Shown here piece by piece: positions 10,911 through 23,741 of a stretch of DNA of 64,000 nt. Numbering within the stretch: position 1 is the first letter of the stretch; each line of letters starts with the position of its first letter. Origin of the DNA: Astropecten irregularis (taxonomy: Eukaryota > Echinodermata > Asteroidea > Paxillosida > Astropectinidae). The position numbers and the translations under genes are program-made. The DNA is taken from the NCBI GenBank assembly GCA_963971285.1, contig OZ020250.1, forward strand, positions 7,114,499-7,178,498, read 5' to 3'. The notes under the pieces are model-generated. The model had not been told where the DNA came from, did no database searches, and saw only the letters and a program-made list of their open reading frames with translations.

Positions 10911-11802
10911 ATGTCTAACCACTCCAAAGATGATGTTGTGAGCAACCTGTCCAGTAGCCATGCAGGTGATGAATCCATCATTCACAGCCAACACTCCAGT
11001 CATCGCAGCAACCATTCCAGCAGATCATCCAAGTCTCGCAGTGGACACTTGTCATATAGGAGCAATGGTTCTGGCAAATCCATCGACTCCCAATTGTCCT
11101 GTCTCAGCGACAAATATGCTGCGAAAATGAGAGCCCTACAAAGGAAGATGCGTGTTGACGAGTTAAAGTGCCAGTTGGAGGAAGATGAGGCTGCAGATCA
11201 AGCTCTTCATCTTATTGATGACAAAGCCCGTCAAGCTCGACTCCAAGCTGAAGAGATAGAGCGCCATGTATTGAGAGAGCGGGAAGCTGTTTCCACAAAA
11301 TTATCCCGCCAACGTAAACTGCGTCAAGCCCAACAGGAGCTGTTTGAAGCTGAAACCATCAGCGCCATGATCGATGATGAATCTCCGGCACCTGGGGCAC
11401 CACTTACCAATGTCACCGTTACCACCCCAAGCCAGGGACCACCACAGGTATGCACATCAACCTTTTCAGCGCCCTCTACATCTCCCGTAGAACAATGTAC
11501 TGCCAATGGAACATCCATCCATGCGATTCCTTGTCCTCCAACCCCAGCAGTGTCACCCACACAGGCAGCAACTACACCTACCAGTAGTCACCCCACACCT
11601 CTCTGTGCTGATGGACATGCACCCATGAGAGCCAGTCACATGTCTCCACAACCAGCACAGCAGCCTCCAAATGCTCCCGTCAGCCCCCCTCCGCTGGCAC
11701 CCAGAGCAACGACTACTTACCTGCTGGTTGCATCCTCGGTATACCCCGTCCGACGCTGCCTAAATTCTACATGGAAGGGAGAAGGAGTTTGCCTTACTCC
11801 GT
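10911..11802 (+). pseudogene. BEL/Pao gag, N-terminal part
   Basis: An open frame from the ATG at 10911. The start is Ser/His-rich, followed by a charged helical stretch around residues 65-155 likely to form a coiled coil, then a long Pro/Thr/Ser-rich linker. The meaningful frame leaves this ORF before 11803 and continues in the next one, so gag is frameshifted. The ORF itself runs on to 11855 out of frame. Confidence 0.75.
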
Positions 11803-14124
11803 ATGGCCATGGAGAACCTCATCAATGTGCATCCGCATCTCACCGAACAATATAAGTTCCAGGTGTTGCTTGACCGGCTTGGTGGTAAGGCACTGAAACT
11901 TGCCAAGTCATTCATGTACGCACCTCAGCCCTATACTGAGGCCCTTGCTGCACTTACCAATAAGTACGGCCAACCACGACAGTTTGTCCAGTCCGAAATT
12001 GCAGCCATAATGGCTACTCCCGCCATGAAGTATGGAGACATCGATGCCTTCGAGGAGTTTTCACTTGACGTCCTCTCCCTCGTGGGAATGCTACAGTCAT
12101 TGGAGGGCAGTGACGGCATCGAGCTTCGTTGCGGCTTCCATGTCGACCGTCTGCTCAGTAAACTTGCACCCAGTCACAGAACGAGTTTCATGGAGCACTG
12201 CTTGAAGGAGGGCATCTTGAAACCGAACTGCAGTCAAACGTACACCCTGTCCCAGTTTGCAGATTGGCTCCGCATGAAATCTCAATCACAGAGTTTCGCC
12301 AGTAGAGCGGTGTCCGGCCACAGCCCAGGTAACCCTAAACCTCAACGACACCCGGAACAGCGGAATGCCAAGAAAGATGTCTCTACTTCAATGCTCATGA
12401 CAGCACCCGAGAAGCAGGACAAGCCTAAACCATATTGTCCCTACTGTGACAACAAGGAGCACTACCTTGGTGGATGTCAAGAACTCAAGAAGCTGAACAC
12501 AGACCAGATTGTCACCTGGATACGTGACAAGGATCGATGTTGGAAGTGCGGTCGTGCTCACAAGCCCGACGGCTGCACCCTAAAGAAACCTTGCTACACA
12601 TGCAAGCAAGTACACTTAACTGTACTCCATGACGCTGCCCAGAAGACCGCTCACCATGTGTACAGAGTGCAGACATCAAGCCAGCCGGTATATGTCGACA
12701 GGCCAGTTCGCCCACATGGTGTGATGCTGAAAGTGTTGCCAGTTCTGATCCATGGTCCAGCTGGCACCATTGAAACATATGCCATCATTGACGACGGTTC
12801 TGAGAGGAGTATGCTGCTCCAGACAGCGGCCACAAAACTGAAGCTTAAAGGCAAACCAGAGACGGTCCTCCTAAAAACTGTTCGTGATGATGTGGTCGAA
12901 TGCCGAGGCTACACCACGTCCCTGGAGGTGTCACACAAAGACAAACCTCAAGTGAAGTACACCATTACTGGAGCCTTCTCTGCAGGCAACCTTTGTCTGT
13001 CCGAGTACACCTACCCGATCGACAGTATCCAGAAAAGGTATGACCATCTCCATCACCTACCACTGCCCATGATCAACCGGGCATGTCCGATGTTACTGAT
13101 TGGAGCAGACCACACTGATCTCATCATCCCCCGATGCCCTATCAGATCAGGAGCCCGTGGTGCACCAGTCGCAATCAAGACAAAGCTTGGCTGGACCCTC
13201 CAAGGACCCGCCGGCAACCATGACCAGCGTGCAGGTCAGCGAGTCTTCAAAACATCCATGTTTCCAGTGACCAACGATCTGCTGCAGCATGTGCAAATAC
13301 TGTGGCAGGCAGGCGTACTTCCTTACGCCAATGAGAAGGAAATCACCCGCTCCAAGAACGATCAGTATGCACTTCAGCAGCTGGAGTCCAAGACCACCCG
13401 CATCAGCATTGAAGGTGTGGAACGGTACGCTACACCCCTGCTGAGACCCAACGATGGAGAGAGGTTCAGAGCAACCAAGGAAGCAGTCCTTCCAACCCTG
13501 AGGAGAGCCGAGAGACGGCTACAGAAACAACCAAAACTGGCAGAGAGACACAACGACCTCATAAAGAAGCTGGTAGACTCTGGCCATGTCAGAGTTGTAC
13601 CTGAAGAGGAAGCCTCCAGATGCGAGGAATCCTGGTACATCCCACATCATACCACGTATCACAACGGGAAGTACCGTCTCGTGTTTAACTGCTCTTACCA
13701 GCACAACAACCAAGTGCTAAACCAGCATCTCCTTCCTGGACCCCAGCTTGGCGCCTCTCTAATCGGTGTGCTCCTGCGCTTCAGACAGCAAGCAGTGGCA
13801 GTATCTGGGGACATCAAGGCCATGTCCCATCAAGTGCGCCTTCTGCCAGAAGACAGGCCCCTCCTCCGCTTCCTGTTGCGAAACCTTGATGTCGAAGCCG
13901 AACCGAAGATACACGAGTGGAAGGTGCTCCCCTTTGGCACCACCTGCAGTCCTTGCTGTGCCACGTTTGCCTTGAGGAAACACGTCGATGACCACAGAGA
14001 TCAGTACCCAGATGTTGCTGCATCAGTCAACAAGTCCTTCTACGTTGACAACTGCTTGGAAAGCCTGCCGACACCCAAAGAAGCCAAACAGCTCATCCAC
14101 GAGATGCGAGACCTACTAGCCTAA
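11803..14124 (+). pseudogene. BEL/Pao gag C-terminus, protease and reverse transcriptase
   Basis: 773 codons. The first 200 residues are the capsid-like gag domain of the BEL type. Cysteine knuckles follow near residues 205-270 (YCPYCDNKEHYLGGC, RCWKCGRAHKPDGC, CYTCKQVH). An aspartic protease site reads AIIDDGSERSML. Reverse transcriptase palm motifs include SGDIKAMSHQV and FYVDNCLES. It ends at an in-frame TAA; the same frame continues into RNase H after it. Confidence 0.88.
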
Positions 14125-14985
14125 GGTTGGTTCGAGATCCGACAGTGGGCCAGCAATGACCCCACGGTGGTGGAATACCTTCCACAAGAGGCCCGATCCA
14201 ACGGTTGCGAACTCTGGCTGACTTATGGCGACACCGATTCCCTTGAGGCCACCCTTGGACTCCAGTGGGATTGCAGCACAGATAAACTACAGTACCGCCA
14301 CCGGCCAGTTGACAACGAGTTGCTGAACATGAGGAACATGTACAAGATACTGGCAAGCCAGTATGACACGATCGGCTACCTTATCCCCTTCACTGCTCGA
14401 GCCAGAGTGATCATCCAAGACTTGTGGAAGACAGATTGCAACTGGGATGATGCTCTTAAACCCGGGGTCATCACAGATCCGTGGCAAGCCTGGGAAATGG
14501 AGCTACCAGCACTGGCCAACATCCATCTGGATAGGTGCTATACACCTCCAGTTGTTGACATCGCTTCAGCAAGCCGCCAACTCAACATTTTCTGCGATGC
14601 GTCAGAGAGAGTTTATGGAGCAGTGGCCTACCTTCGAACTGAAGATAAAGATCATCACACCCATGTCAGCTTCATCATGGCCAGGTCCAGAGTTGCTCCA
14701 AAGCGCCAGCTGTCCATGCTCTCTGCTGCCTTGGCTGGTGCACAGCTATGTCAACTACTCCAGAGAGAGTTAAGCCTGCCGGTGGAGGATGTCGTCCTGT
14801 GGGGTGACTCGACTACCATCCTCACCTGGCTGATATCTGAATCCTGCCGCTATAAGGTCTTCGTCGGCACAAGAGTGTCGGAGATCCAGACCCTGACTGA
14901 CATCAACAAATGGCGTTACGTTGGCACCAAGAACAATCCAGCTGATGACCTCACCCGGGGCAAGACCTTGATGGAACTTGCCTAA
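14125..14985 (+). pseudogene. BEL/Pao reverse transcriptase C-terminus and RNase H
   Basis: It continues in the same frame after the TAA at 14122-14124. RNase H-like residues are visible in NIFCDASERVYGAVAYL and VLWGDSTTILTWL, and the segment ends NNPADDLTRG. It stops at 14983-14985, after which the frame is disturbed near a run of cytosines (about 15005-15011). Confidence 0.85.
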
Positions 14986-15380
14986 GAATCCAGATGGCGA
15001 GATGGACCCCCTTCCTCCGGACATCCCAAGACAAGTGGCCAGTCCATCAAGCTAAACCATCGGAGGACGTCACTGAGTACAAGAAGTCAACCTTCTGTGG
15101 TGCCGTGACCCTCGATCCCGTAGACCTCCCTGACCTATCCAAGTGTGAAACTTGGGACGACCTCATCATGGTCACCAAGGAGTATCGTGATGGGGCGGCA
15201 GACGATGGTGGCCTACCTGAGCTGAATGCCGATGAGCGAGCCAGCATCGAATTAAAGCTCTACCGCCGAGCTCAGGAAGACAGCTTCCTCGAACACTCGG
15301 CTGCACTTAAGAAGGAGAAGGAGCTTCCTCGTGACAGCAAGCTTATACAGCTTATACAGCTTGCTCCAGAGTATGACTAA
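14986..15380 (+). pseudogene. BEL/Pao connection region before integrase
   Basis: Open from the ATG at 14994 to the TAA at 15378, charged and helical, as expected between RNase H and integrase. A short direct repeat of CTTATACAG sits at 15340-15360, close to a second frame change. Confidence 0.65.
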
Positions 15381-16083
15381 TCCACAGGATGTTGGAGGTC
15401 GTTTACGCCAGGCCCTCATCCAAGAGTACGACGATAGATTGCTCCACCATAGACCCGAGCGTGTGCTTGCAGAGATGCGGCGCAAGTTCTGGATTCTGCG
15501 TGGTAGGGAAGCCATCCGCCGGCACCGGTGCAAATGCTTCGACTGTCAGAAGTGGCGAGCCAATCCTGACACACCAAAGATGGGTGATCTTCCACCAGCA
15601 CGCTTGCGGTTGTTCAAGCCACCATTCTATTATACTGGAGTAGATTGCTTTGGGCCCATGACCATCAAGATAGGTCGACGCACGGAGAAGCGCTGGGGCA
15701 TTATTTTTAAATGCATGACAACCAGGGCGGTGCACCTAGACCTGCTGGAGAGCCTCAGCACTGACGCTTACCTGATGGCACTCTCCGACTGTGGCACCAA
15801 CTTCAAGGGAGGTGCCTCTGAGCTACAAGAAGCGTTCTCAGCGATGGAACCGAAACTGCAAGAGGAGCTTGCCAAACAACGAGTCAAGTTCGCCTTCAAC
15901 CCACCTAAGGCCCCACATTTCGGAGGTATGTGGGAAAGAGAGATCAAGTCTGTGAAGGCTGGCCTGAGAGTTGTCCTCAATCAGGCTCTACATGAGCCCG
16001 TCATGCGAACAGTATCGATCGAGGTAGAAGGAATTCTCAATTCCAAGCCGTTGGGATACGTGTCGTCAGACATCGCAGACGCG
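15381..16083 (+). pseudogene. BEL/Pao integrase, internally deleted and truncated
   Basis: A zinc-binding region (RRHRCKCFDCQKWR) is followed by a catalytic-core start (FYYTGVDCFGPM, TTRAVHLDLLESLS), then an abrupt jump from AYLMAL to SDCGTNFKGG. The stretch normally between these two motifs is missing. NPPKAPHFGGMWEREIKSVK and EVEGILNSKPL follow. The frame then runs straight into LTR sequence at 16084, so the C-terminus and the proximal LTR are deleted. Confidence 0.85.
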
Positions 16084-16286
16084 ATGTCCTATTTTATGCT
16101 AATTGGGATAAAGTTATATTTATCTGGGATTATGCACACTCATTAATTTCCTTGTTTATCTTTATTTTATTTGTTAAAGGACCACACACACACATAGTAC
16201 CAGATACACCCATATACCGACCACAGTTTGTAAAATAAATTGATCTTGGAAGCATCATCACCGGCTTGGCTGCCTCCGTTCTTTCA
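16084..16286 (+). repeat. Truncated right LTR of BEL/Pao element
   Basis: Matches 10649-10845, starting exactly at the shared ATGTCCTATTTTATGC and ending GTTCTTTCA. The upstream half of the LTR is absent. No convincing target duplication was found with the left flank. Confidence 0.85.
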
Positions 16287-17250
16287 GACATAATATACAG
16301 ATTAAGCGCAAGTTTAATCTGCTTTTTATGGAGCGCGGTCCCCGAAGTGTAAGGCGATCGTCCATTACATCAGTGTTTACATAGCAACGTGGCTGATGAG
16401 TCTCACGCCATGCCTTTGTGTACAGGATGAGTGTGTACGTGGTTGATGGAAAGTTGTGTGCATAAACAATGCAAGAAAGGCGATGGTTCAGTACAGTGTA
16501 TAGTGCTGTGACAGCGGTACAGCACAGTCGCCATTACGTATCTAGACCTATCGGTCAGACAACGAAAAATCCCATCCACCTCCCCTATCACCGTCCCTGT
16601 TTTTGTTTCCTATTGGTTGGCGGTATTTCCCCACAAAAATACTTTTTGACATTATTTTAAGCATTGGGATGTTTGCACCTAATATTAAATCTCATTGTTG
16701 TAATGACGGTTGGGTTGGCTTGTCAAGTTATTACCTGCATTTATAGTTTGAGTTATTGTGATTAAAAGGTTAATAGGTAGCTTTTTGTACATGGTAAGGG
16801 TTTTCGCCATTTAAGGATTAATGCTCGTGAGTTTAAACAACCGCTCCATAGTGAATTATTCCTGTGATGAAATGCAGTGTATACTGTCTAACACATTTGG
16901 GAGAAAATGTAAACATACCCTGTTATATGTGTATTTTGTTTTAATCTTGAGACAATTAGACGAATATAAAAAAGAATAAGATAATAGAATTATTATTATC
17001 ATAAATAAAATAAAATAAAAATATAAAGGGCTCCTGAACCCCAAGCTGAATTATGTCACAAATAAAATTGTGCTTCATTTATCTGTCTCGGGTACCGTCT
17101 GTCCATAAATATCGGTTATGCTTATTATATAGAGACAATGTATTTTGTATGGACAGTAGCAAGTCTCCGTGGCCAGACACCGTTGCTATAGTAACTCGCC
17201 CCGCATTTAGAAAAAAAAATGGCGTGGCCCTTCCACGGTAAGCTTACTAG
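16287..17250. other. Intron 1 of gene A, between transposons
   Basis: About 960 bases without a supported gene or repeat. Short open frames on both strands show no domain. Confidence 0.5.
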
Positions 17251-17752
17251 GCCAGTGTTGGAGTACTCGTACTCTAGTACAACTCGAGTACATGCAAATA
17301 TTCGGCCCGTACTCGATTGAAAGTACACGAAAATAAAATGTCATTGGCCCGTACTTGATAAGAAGTACTAAAAAATAAATATACTTGGCCCATACTCGAT
17401 TCCATGTAGTCGAATTTTGGGATGCTCGACCATTTAGTGCACATTGATTTTTTTGTTACAATTTCACAGTTGTTTATGTTGGTGATTTACGATAAATTGT
17501 ACAATAGGAGTATAAATATCATCGGGAGTTTAGTATCAAATGGTGTAAGCAGCACAGTGTCATTTGCAAGGTTTTTAAAACAAGTATTTCTGATAAGAGT
17601 GGCACAACGTCCAACATATTTAAGAAACTTAGTCCATTTTAGCACTGTGCCTTAGTTCTGTGCATGTTCTGTACTCGGATGTAGAATCAGCAATGTACTC
17701 GGAATCGGCCCAGTACTGGGACCTTGAAGTACTCGGAGTACTTACAGAGTGG
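17251..17752. mobile_element. Possible hAT-type non-autonomous element rich in GTACTCG
   Basis: Both ends carry GAGTACTC-type sequence in opposite orientation (AGTGTTGGAGTACTCGTACTC at left, GTACTCGGAGTACTTACAGA at right). GCTTAC occurs just outside each end and could be part of an 8-base duplication. The match is imperfect, so the call is tentative. Confidence 0.3.
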
Positions 17753-17858
17753 CTTACCCATTTAGGGTGAAAACGGAAACTTTTTTTCAAAATTAGGGTG
17801 ACCCTGCTTTCAAGGGCAATAATTTCTCCCAAAGCTAGGCAAATTTAACCAATGGTTT

Positions 17859-17890
17859 TTAGGTGTTCGGGTTCAAGCCGAACACCTATT
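17859..17890. repeat. Terminal hairpin of the 5.9-kb element, left end
   Basis: AGGTGTTCGG and CCGAACACCT form a perfect 10-base stem around a 7-base loop. It is repeated, inverted, at the right end. Confidence 0.75.
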
Positions 17891-17900
17891 GTTATTGTTC

Positions 17901-17906
<6 letters not shown>

Positions 17907-17931
<25 letters not shown>

Positions 17932-17932
17932 C
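17907..17932. repeat. Poly-T tract
   Basis: About 26 consecutive T. The opposite end of the same element carries a broken poly-A at about 23610-23643, so the tract is part of the inverted end. Confidence 0.8.
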
Positions 17933-20900
17933 TTCTTCCCAAACTTGTCAGCAGGACTTCTATATGACAGTTACAAGATATCGACATGAAACTTGGTGGG
18001 AACTTCGGTCATGATGTCAAGTTGTATTTAGAAGATTGACGTCATGATGACGTCATCGGGTATCAAATTACAAGCGTTTTTAGGAAAAACTTTGGTGCTT
18101 TATAACTTGAGAACCACATGACCTACGATTTTGATATTGACATATGTTACTCAACACGTGAATCTCAACAATTAACATATTCAGTGTTGTGTACAAATGA
18201 CCTTCACTTCCGGTGTTACCGGAAGTTGAAGTTTGACTAAAAATAACTCGAAAACGGAAGGATTTGGGCACATAAAACCTCTCTGGGTAAAAGATAGAGT
18301 AGGTCTTAGGCGCTGTATAGCGCCCTCTACGGTGGATTAAAGATATACAGTGATTACGTAATCCAAAAGTAAACAACGGATTTCCGCCAAATTTGGTGAG
18401 TGTGAAGCACTAATGCACTTTGACATGTGTGTGAAGTTTAAAATCTGTGACGTCATTCAACCAGAAGTTATGTGTTTTTAAAGGAAACATGATGTAATTA
18501 TTCAAATGCTGTCTATTCAGTAATTACATGACGTACATCAGTGCAAATTGCAAATTGTTTACATCGTACGCATACGATGATTTTTGCAAATCTTCAGTTG
18601 TTTGTGATGAACTAACCGGAAGTTATCGTCCGGGAAATTTTACATTATTTAAAGGTGACACTATTTTCTATACGCTATCAGTCAGTGTACATAATACGAA
18701 TACACTGCACTCAGCATGATCGTTTGCTCCGTCACACAGTTTAAGTGTATTTCAATATGCCACACATGCGTTCCAACAGACATTCCCATAACAGTTCCAG
18801 AACGAAATGAGACCCCGAACACCTAGTGGTTGTTCCCACAACCACAATGTCTAGTTATTTTATTTTTTTTGTACTTAGATCATGACAGCTCGGTACGGTA
18901 TCATGACATAATATTATCATGCATTATTTTCCTTCATAGTATTTTTTGTCTAAAAAAATACTATGACACACCGCACATGCTCAGTGGGCTTATGAATCGA
19001 TGTATTTATTCTAAGTTTGTAATTAACATGAACATATCGGTATATCAGTTTATAGCAAGGAACACCTAGTTCCTACCCTCATTGAAATATATCAGAATGG
19101 GACACGACCGTATGTACTGTTACTTTTCTCTGTACAGCGAATTCAATAAAAAACTAGACATTGTGGTTGTGGGAACAACCACTAGGTGTTCGGGGTATCA
19201 TTTCGTAGTGGAACTGTTATGTGAACATACAAATTATGTTGGAACGTATGTGGTTAATCGTCGCTAATACAATGGCATATTGAAATACACACTAAATTTA
19301 AACTGCGTGACTGATCAAATACTTATCATGCTGATTGCACTTCGTACACTGACTGACAGCGTGTACAAAATGGCGTCACCTTTAAATTTGTTATATTGTC
19401 TGGACGATAACTTCCGGTTAGTTCATCACAAGTAAATACATTTACAGAAGTCATTGAGTGCATATGATCATGATGTAAATATTTTGCAGTTTTTATTTTG
19501 TTTGACTAAGACATAGTTTAAAAGTGACCATTATCTCAACGTAAACAAAATTAATTTTAGCCGTGGATTAAGTTGCAGTGTTTATGGAACACATAGTCAT
19601 TTGACAAAATGATGTGCAATACTCCGCAACCTACATCGATAGCATTTCGATTAAGATTTGGAGCTGGTATTTAATGATATACATGTATAATAAGATTTAC
19701 GTGCAAATATATATGGCAAGATGTAAACAACTAAACAAAGTTAAATTGAGTCACGCAATTGGACATAACATGTACAGTACATATGTTCTACACAGTGAAT
19801 TATGTACGTATATAGTCTATGGGAAATACAGTCAATCGATCATCATATTTTTTGTTGTACACGTATATGTACAAAGTTAATGGGCTAGTGTGAGAAATAT
19901 TTCAAAATCCATATAAAAACCAATAGATGGCGTAAATGTTCAATCCACATCTATACTGTAGGAACTTTGTCTGGGCCTTTGTATGGTTAAAATTGACTGT
20001 TTAAAAGTGTATGGGGTTTATCAAACTCCTGTGTTGAGGCTATCATGCGTTTCAACTGAGACAATCTAATGAAGCACATTCCAATCACCTTGCAATGACT
20101 GCCATCTGGTACCAATCAGAGTCTCTTGTAATCACAAGAGACAATGAGTAAACAGAATTTGAATAATTCAGTAATTTTCCCTTTAAAAGAGCATAACTTC
20201 CTGTTGAATGACGTCACAGATTTCAAACTTCACATACATGTCGTGGTATATTAGTGCTTCACACTTATTAAATTTGGCGGAAATCCATTGTTTACTTTTG
20301 GATTACGTAATCACTGTATATCTTTAATCAACCGTAGAGGGCGCTATATAGCACGCATGACGTCATCGTTTATATTTTCTGGAAGCCAGAGACCTTCTCT
20401 ATCTTTTAGCCTCAGAGTTTTTTCCCCAAATGCTTCCGTTTTTTAGTTATTTTGAGTTAAAATTCAACTTCTGGTAACACCGGAAGTGGAGGTCATTTGT
20501 ACACAACATTGAATATATTAATTGTTTAAATTCATGTGGTGAGTAACATATGTCAATATCAAAATCGTAGGTCATGTGGTTCACAAGTTATAGAGCACCA
20601 AAGTTTTTCCTAAAAACGCGTGTAATTTGATACCCGATGACGTAATCATGACGTCAATCTTCTAAATACAACTTGGCATCATGACCGAAGTTCCCACCAA
20701 GTTTCAAGTCAATATCTTGTAACTGTCATATAGAAGTCCTGCTGACAAGTTTGGGAAGAAAAAAAATGGAAAAAAAAAAATAAACTAGACATTGTGATTG
20801 TAGTAACAACCACTAGGTGTTCGGGGTCTCATTTCGTAGTGGAACTGTTATATGAACGTATGTTGGAATATATGAGATCAATCATCCCTCATATGATGGC

Positions 20901-23642
20901 ATGCTGAAACACATGTACACATAAACTGCGTGACTGTACAAATACTTTGATCATGTTGATTGCTTATTTGTACATTGACTGACTGATTATAGGAAATGGC
21001 GTCACCTTTAAATATATATAATATTGTCTGGACAATAATATGATGTAAATATGTTGCAGTTTTATTTTGTTTGATTAAGACATATTATGGTTTAAAAGTG
21101 ACCATATCTCAACGTAAAAAAAAACCTTAATTTTAGCCCTTAGATTTAGTTGCAGTGTTTATGGAACACATTGTCATTTGACAAAATGATGTTAAATACT
21201 CCGCAACCTACATCGATAGCATTTCGATTAAGATTTGGTGCTGGTATTTAATGATATATAATAAGATTTACGTGCAAAATCTATGGCAAGATGTAAACAA
21301 CTAAAAAAAGTTTTGAGTCACGCAATTGGACATTACATGTACATGTACATGTACATGTACATGTATGTTCTACACAGTGAATTATGTACGACACTTATAT
21401 ATAGTGTATGGGAAATAGAGTCAATCGATCATCATATTTTTTGGTAAAAGACCATATTTTCACGTAACACATGTACACGTATGTGTACAAAGTTAACAGG
21501 CTAATGTGAGAAATATTTAAAAATTCATATAAAATCAAGAGATGCCGTAAATGTTCACTTCACATCTACGATGTGGGAACTTTGTCTGGGCATTTGTATG
21601 GTTAAAATTGACTGTTTAAAAGTGTATGAGGTGTATCAAACTCCTGTGTGGAGGCTATCATGTGTTTCCACTCAGACAACATAAATGAAGCACATTCCAA
21701 TCACCTTGCAGTGACTGCCATCTGGTACTAATCAGAGTCTCTTGTAATCACATCAACACTGAAGCAGGCAATTAGTTAATGATACCTTAAATGGTTGAGT
21801 AAACAAATTGATTTAAAGATCTGATAAGAAGTTATATACCATGGAGGTATATATACATGGCATCACCTTTAAACATAATATATAACATTGTCTGGACAAT
21901 AACTTCCAATTAATTCATCACAAGTAACTGAACATTTACAGACGTCATTGAATGCATGCAATGTAAATACTTTGCAGTTTTCACTGATGTACGTCATGTA
22001 ATTACTGAGTAAACAGTATTTGAATAATTAAGTAATTTTCCCTTTAAAAGCGCATAACTTCCGGTTGAATGACGTCACAAATTTCAAACTTCACATACAT
22101 GTCAAAGTGCATTTGTGCTTCACACTCACGAAATTTGGCAGAAATCCATTGTTAACTTTCGGATTACGTAATCACTGTATATCTTTAACCAACCGTAGAG
22201 GGCGCTATATAACTCGCCTGACGTCATCGTTTATATTTTATGAAAGCGCAAGACCTTTTCTATCTTTTAGCTAAATACGTTTTATGTGCCCAAATCCTTC
22301 CGTTTTAGAGTTATTTTGAGTCAAAATTCAACTTCCGGTAACACCGGAAGTGGAGGTCATTTGTACACAACATTGAATATATTAATTGTTCAAATTCATG
22401 TGGTGAGTAACATATGTCAATATCAAAATCATAGGTCATGTGGTTCTCAAGTTATAAAGCACCAAAGTTTTTCCTAAAAACGCGTGTAATTTGATACCCG
22501 ATGACGTCATCATGACGTCAATCTTCTAAATACAACTTGACATCATGACCAAAGTTTCCACCAAGTTTCATGTCAATATCTTGTACCTGTGACCAAGAAG
22601 TCCTGCTGACAAGTTTGGGGAAAGAAAAATAAAAAGTAAACTAGACATTTTGGTTGTGGGAACAACCACTAGGTGTTCGGGGTCTTATTTCGTAGTGGAA
22701 CTGTTATGTGAACATATTGGAACGTATTTTGATCAATCGTCCCTGATGTAATGGCATATCGAAATACATGTACACTTAAACTGCGTGACTGAACAAAAAT
22801 ACTGATCATACTGATTGCTGTATTCGTACACTGACTGATAGAGTATAGAAAATGGTGTCACCTTTAAATATACATAACATTGGCTGGACAATAACTTCCG
22901 GTCAGTTCATCACAGCTAACTGAACATTTACAGAAGTCATTGAATGCATACGATGTATATATTTTACAATTTTCACCGATGTACGTCATGTAAATACTGA
23001 GTAAACAGTATTTGAATAATTACATAATTTTCCCTTTAAATGAGCATAACTTCCGGTTGAATGACGTCACAGATTTGAAACTTCACGAACATGTCAAGAT
23101 GCAATAGAGCTTTACACATACCAAATTTGGTGAAAATTCATTGTTCACTTTCGGATTACGTAATCACTGTATATCTTTAATCAACCGTAGAGGGCGCTAT
23201 ATAGCCCGTATGACGTCATCGTTTATGTTTTCTGAAAGCCCAAGACCTTCTCTATCTTTGACCCAATGAGGTTTTTTGTGCCCAAATCCTTCCGTTTTCG
23301 AGTTATTTTGAGTCAAACTTCAACTTCCGGTAACACCGGAAGTGGAGGTCATTTGTACACAGCACTGAATATATTAATTGTTGAGATTTACGTGTTGAGT
23401 AACATATGTCAATATCAATATCGTAGGTCATCTGGTTCACAAGTTATGGAGCACCAAAGTTTTTCTTTAAAACGCTCGTAATTTGATACCCGATGACGTC
23501 ATCATGACGTCAATCTTCTAAATACAACTTGGCATCATGACCGAAGTTCCCACCAAGTTTCATGTCGATATCTTGTACCTGTCACCAAGAAGTCCTGCTG
23601 ACAAGTTTGGGATGAAAAAAAATGAAAAAAAAACAAAAAAAA

Positions 23643-23736
23643 ATCGAACAATAACAATAGGTGTTCGGCTTGAACCCGAACACCTAATAAAACTCGAACA
23701 ATTACAATAGGTGTTCGGCTTGAACCCGAACACCTA
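23643..23736. repeat. Two tandem terminal hairpins of the 5.9-kb element, right end
   Basis: The block TCGAACAAT(A/T)ACAATAGG plus the GGTGTTCGGCTTGAACCCGAACACC hairpin occurs twice in a row, with the outer copy at 23695-23735. The left end has only one copy. Confidence 0.75.
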
Positions 23737-23741
23737 AAAAA

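Larger units (their letters stand above)
10649..16286 (+). mobile_element. BEL/Pao LTR retrotransposon, defective
   Basis: The element has a left LTR, a primer-binding-like TGGTCCTTCGGACCGG directly after the LTR end, gag, protease, reverse transcriptase, RNase H and part of the integrase, then a truncated right LTR. Protein order and the gag type identify BEL/Pao. Defects: a frame change inside gag near 11690-11800, an in-frame TAA at 14122 between reverse transcriptase and RNase H, a second in-frame stop at 14983 with a nearby frame change, a frame change near 15350-15400, a gap in the integrase core, and a deletion joining the integrase to the LTR. It sits in intron 1 of gene A, opposite to the gene, and is absent from the gene B first intron. 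Confidence 0.92.
17857..23740. mobile_element. 5.9-kb element with ~1-kb inverted ends and tandem internal units
   Basis: The left end (17857-18857) is an inverted copy of the right end (about 22639-23740). Between them lie two more units in the right-end orientation. Direct units begin at about 19151, 20784 and 22639, each with ACTAGACATT..GGTTGT..GGAACAACCACTAGGTGTTCGG. Each unit contains ACTTCCGGTAACACCGGAAGT, GACGTCATCATGACGTC and GGATTACGTAATC palindromes. Nothing in it codes for a protein, so it is a non-autonomous DNA element whose interior was amplified. The class is unknown to me. Confidence 0.7.
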
